Assembly: GCA_946186535.1 (NCBI GenBank)
Contig: CAMHNT010000019.1
Coordinates: 1-14,708, forward strand
Source of the DNA: an uncultured Clostridia bacterium
GTDB lineage: Bacteria; Bacillota; Clostridia; Oscillospirales; Acutalibacteraceae
Length of the DNA stretch: 14,708 nt
Direction: 5' to 3'
Shown in pieces: positions 14,704 through 14,708 of the stretch (positions are counted from its first letter, which is position 1; each line of letters begins with the position of its first letter). The position numbers and the translations under genes are program-made. The notes below the pieces were generated by a model. That model did not search any database, was not told where the DNA came from, and saw only the letters and a program-made list of their open reading frames with translations.

Positions 14704-14708
14704 CTTTC

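Overview
The window looks like the chromosome of a gut or rumen Clostridia, most like Ruminococcus and relatives (Oscillospiraceae). This is inferred from gene content: a Firmicutes-type ribosomal protein L27 with a cleavable N-terminal extension next to its protease gene prp, a MecA-family adaptor, mini-ribonuclease III, Obg with the C-terminal OCT domain, purine-rich Shine-Dalgarno sites and a Gram-positive style minor-pilin operon. No rRNA, tRNA, CRISPR array, transposase or phage gene was seen.

Left part (1-8514). A MecA-like adaptor gene (69-629, +) converges on a three-gene minus-strand operon of type IV pilin-like proteins (8092 down to 901). Between them lies a run of adjacent inverted repeats (652-794) and a strong terminator for the pilin operon (857-889). 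The operon has a good sigma-A promoter (8189-8217) and an untranslated leader of about 90 nt that opens with a 9-bp hairpin. The first gene encodes a 1969-residue protein: an N-terminal pilin-like leader and helix resembling PilX or GspK, followed by a very long, beta-rich extracellular part. That part holds three tandem modules resembling the X25/CBM48-type starch- or glycogen-binding fold, further segments reminiscent of CBM26, a helical FIVAR-like section and a beta-rich C-terminus. The second and third genes encode small pseudopilins resembling GspI/PilV and GspJ/PilW. Together they suggest a K-I-J type pilus-tip complex whose largest subunit is a modular adhesin, possibly for starch. This is the most interesting system in the window.

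Middle part (8515-9894, +). An AGCS-family sodium:alanine/glycine symporter gene stands alone and diverges from the pilin operon.

Right part (9931-14688, all minus, so transcribed right to left). The conserved ribosomal operon rplU-prp-rpmA ends at a clear terminator (13701-13728). After it come two unrecognised small genes, one a membrane protein with a zinc ribbon, and a 344-nt repeat-rich gap. The next cluster is obg-mrnC followed by two unrecognised genes, one with a GRAM/PH-like pattern. obg, usually directly after rpmA, has been separated from it by this insertion. Cluster members overlap or nearly touch (TAATG overlaps at rplU/prp and mrnC/next gene), which indicates co-translation.
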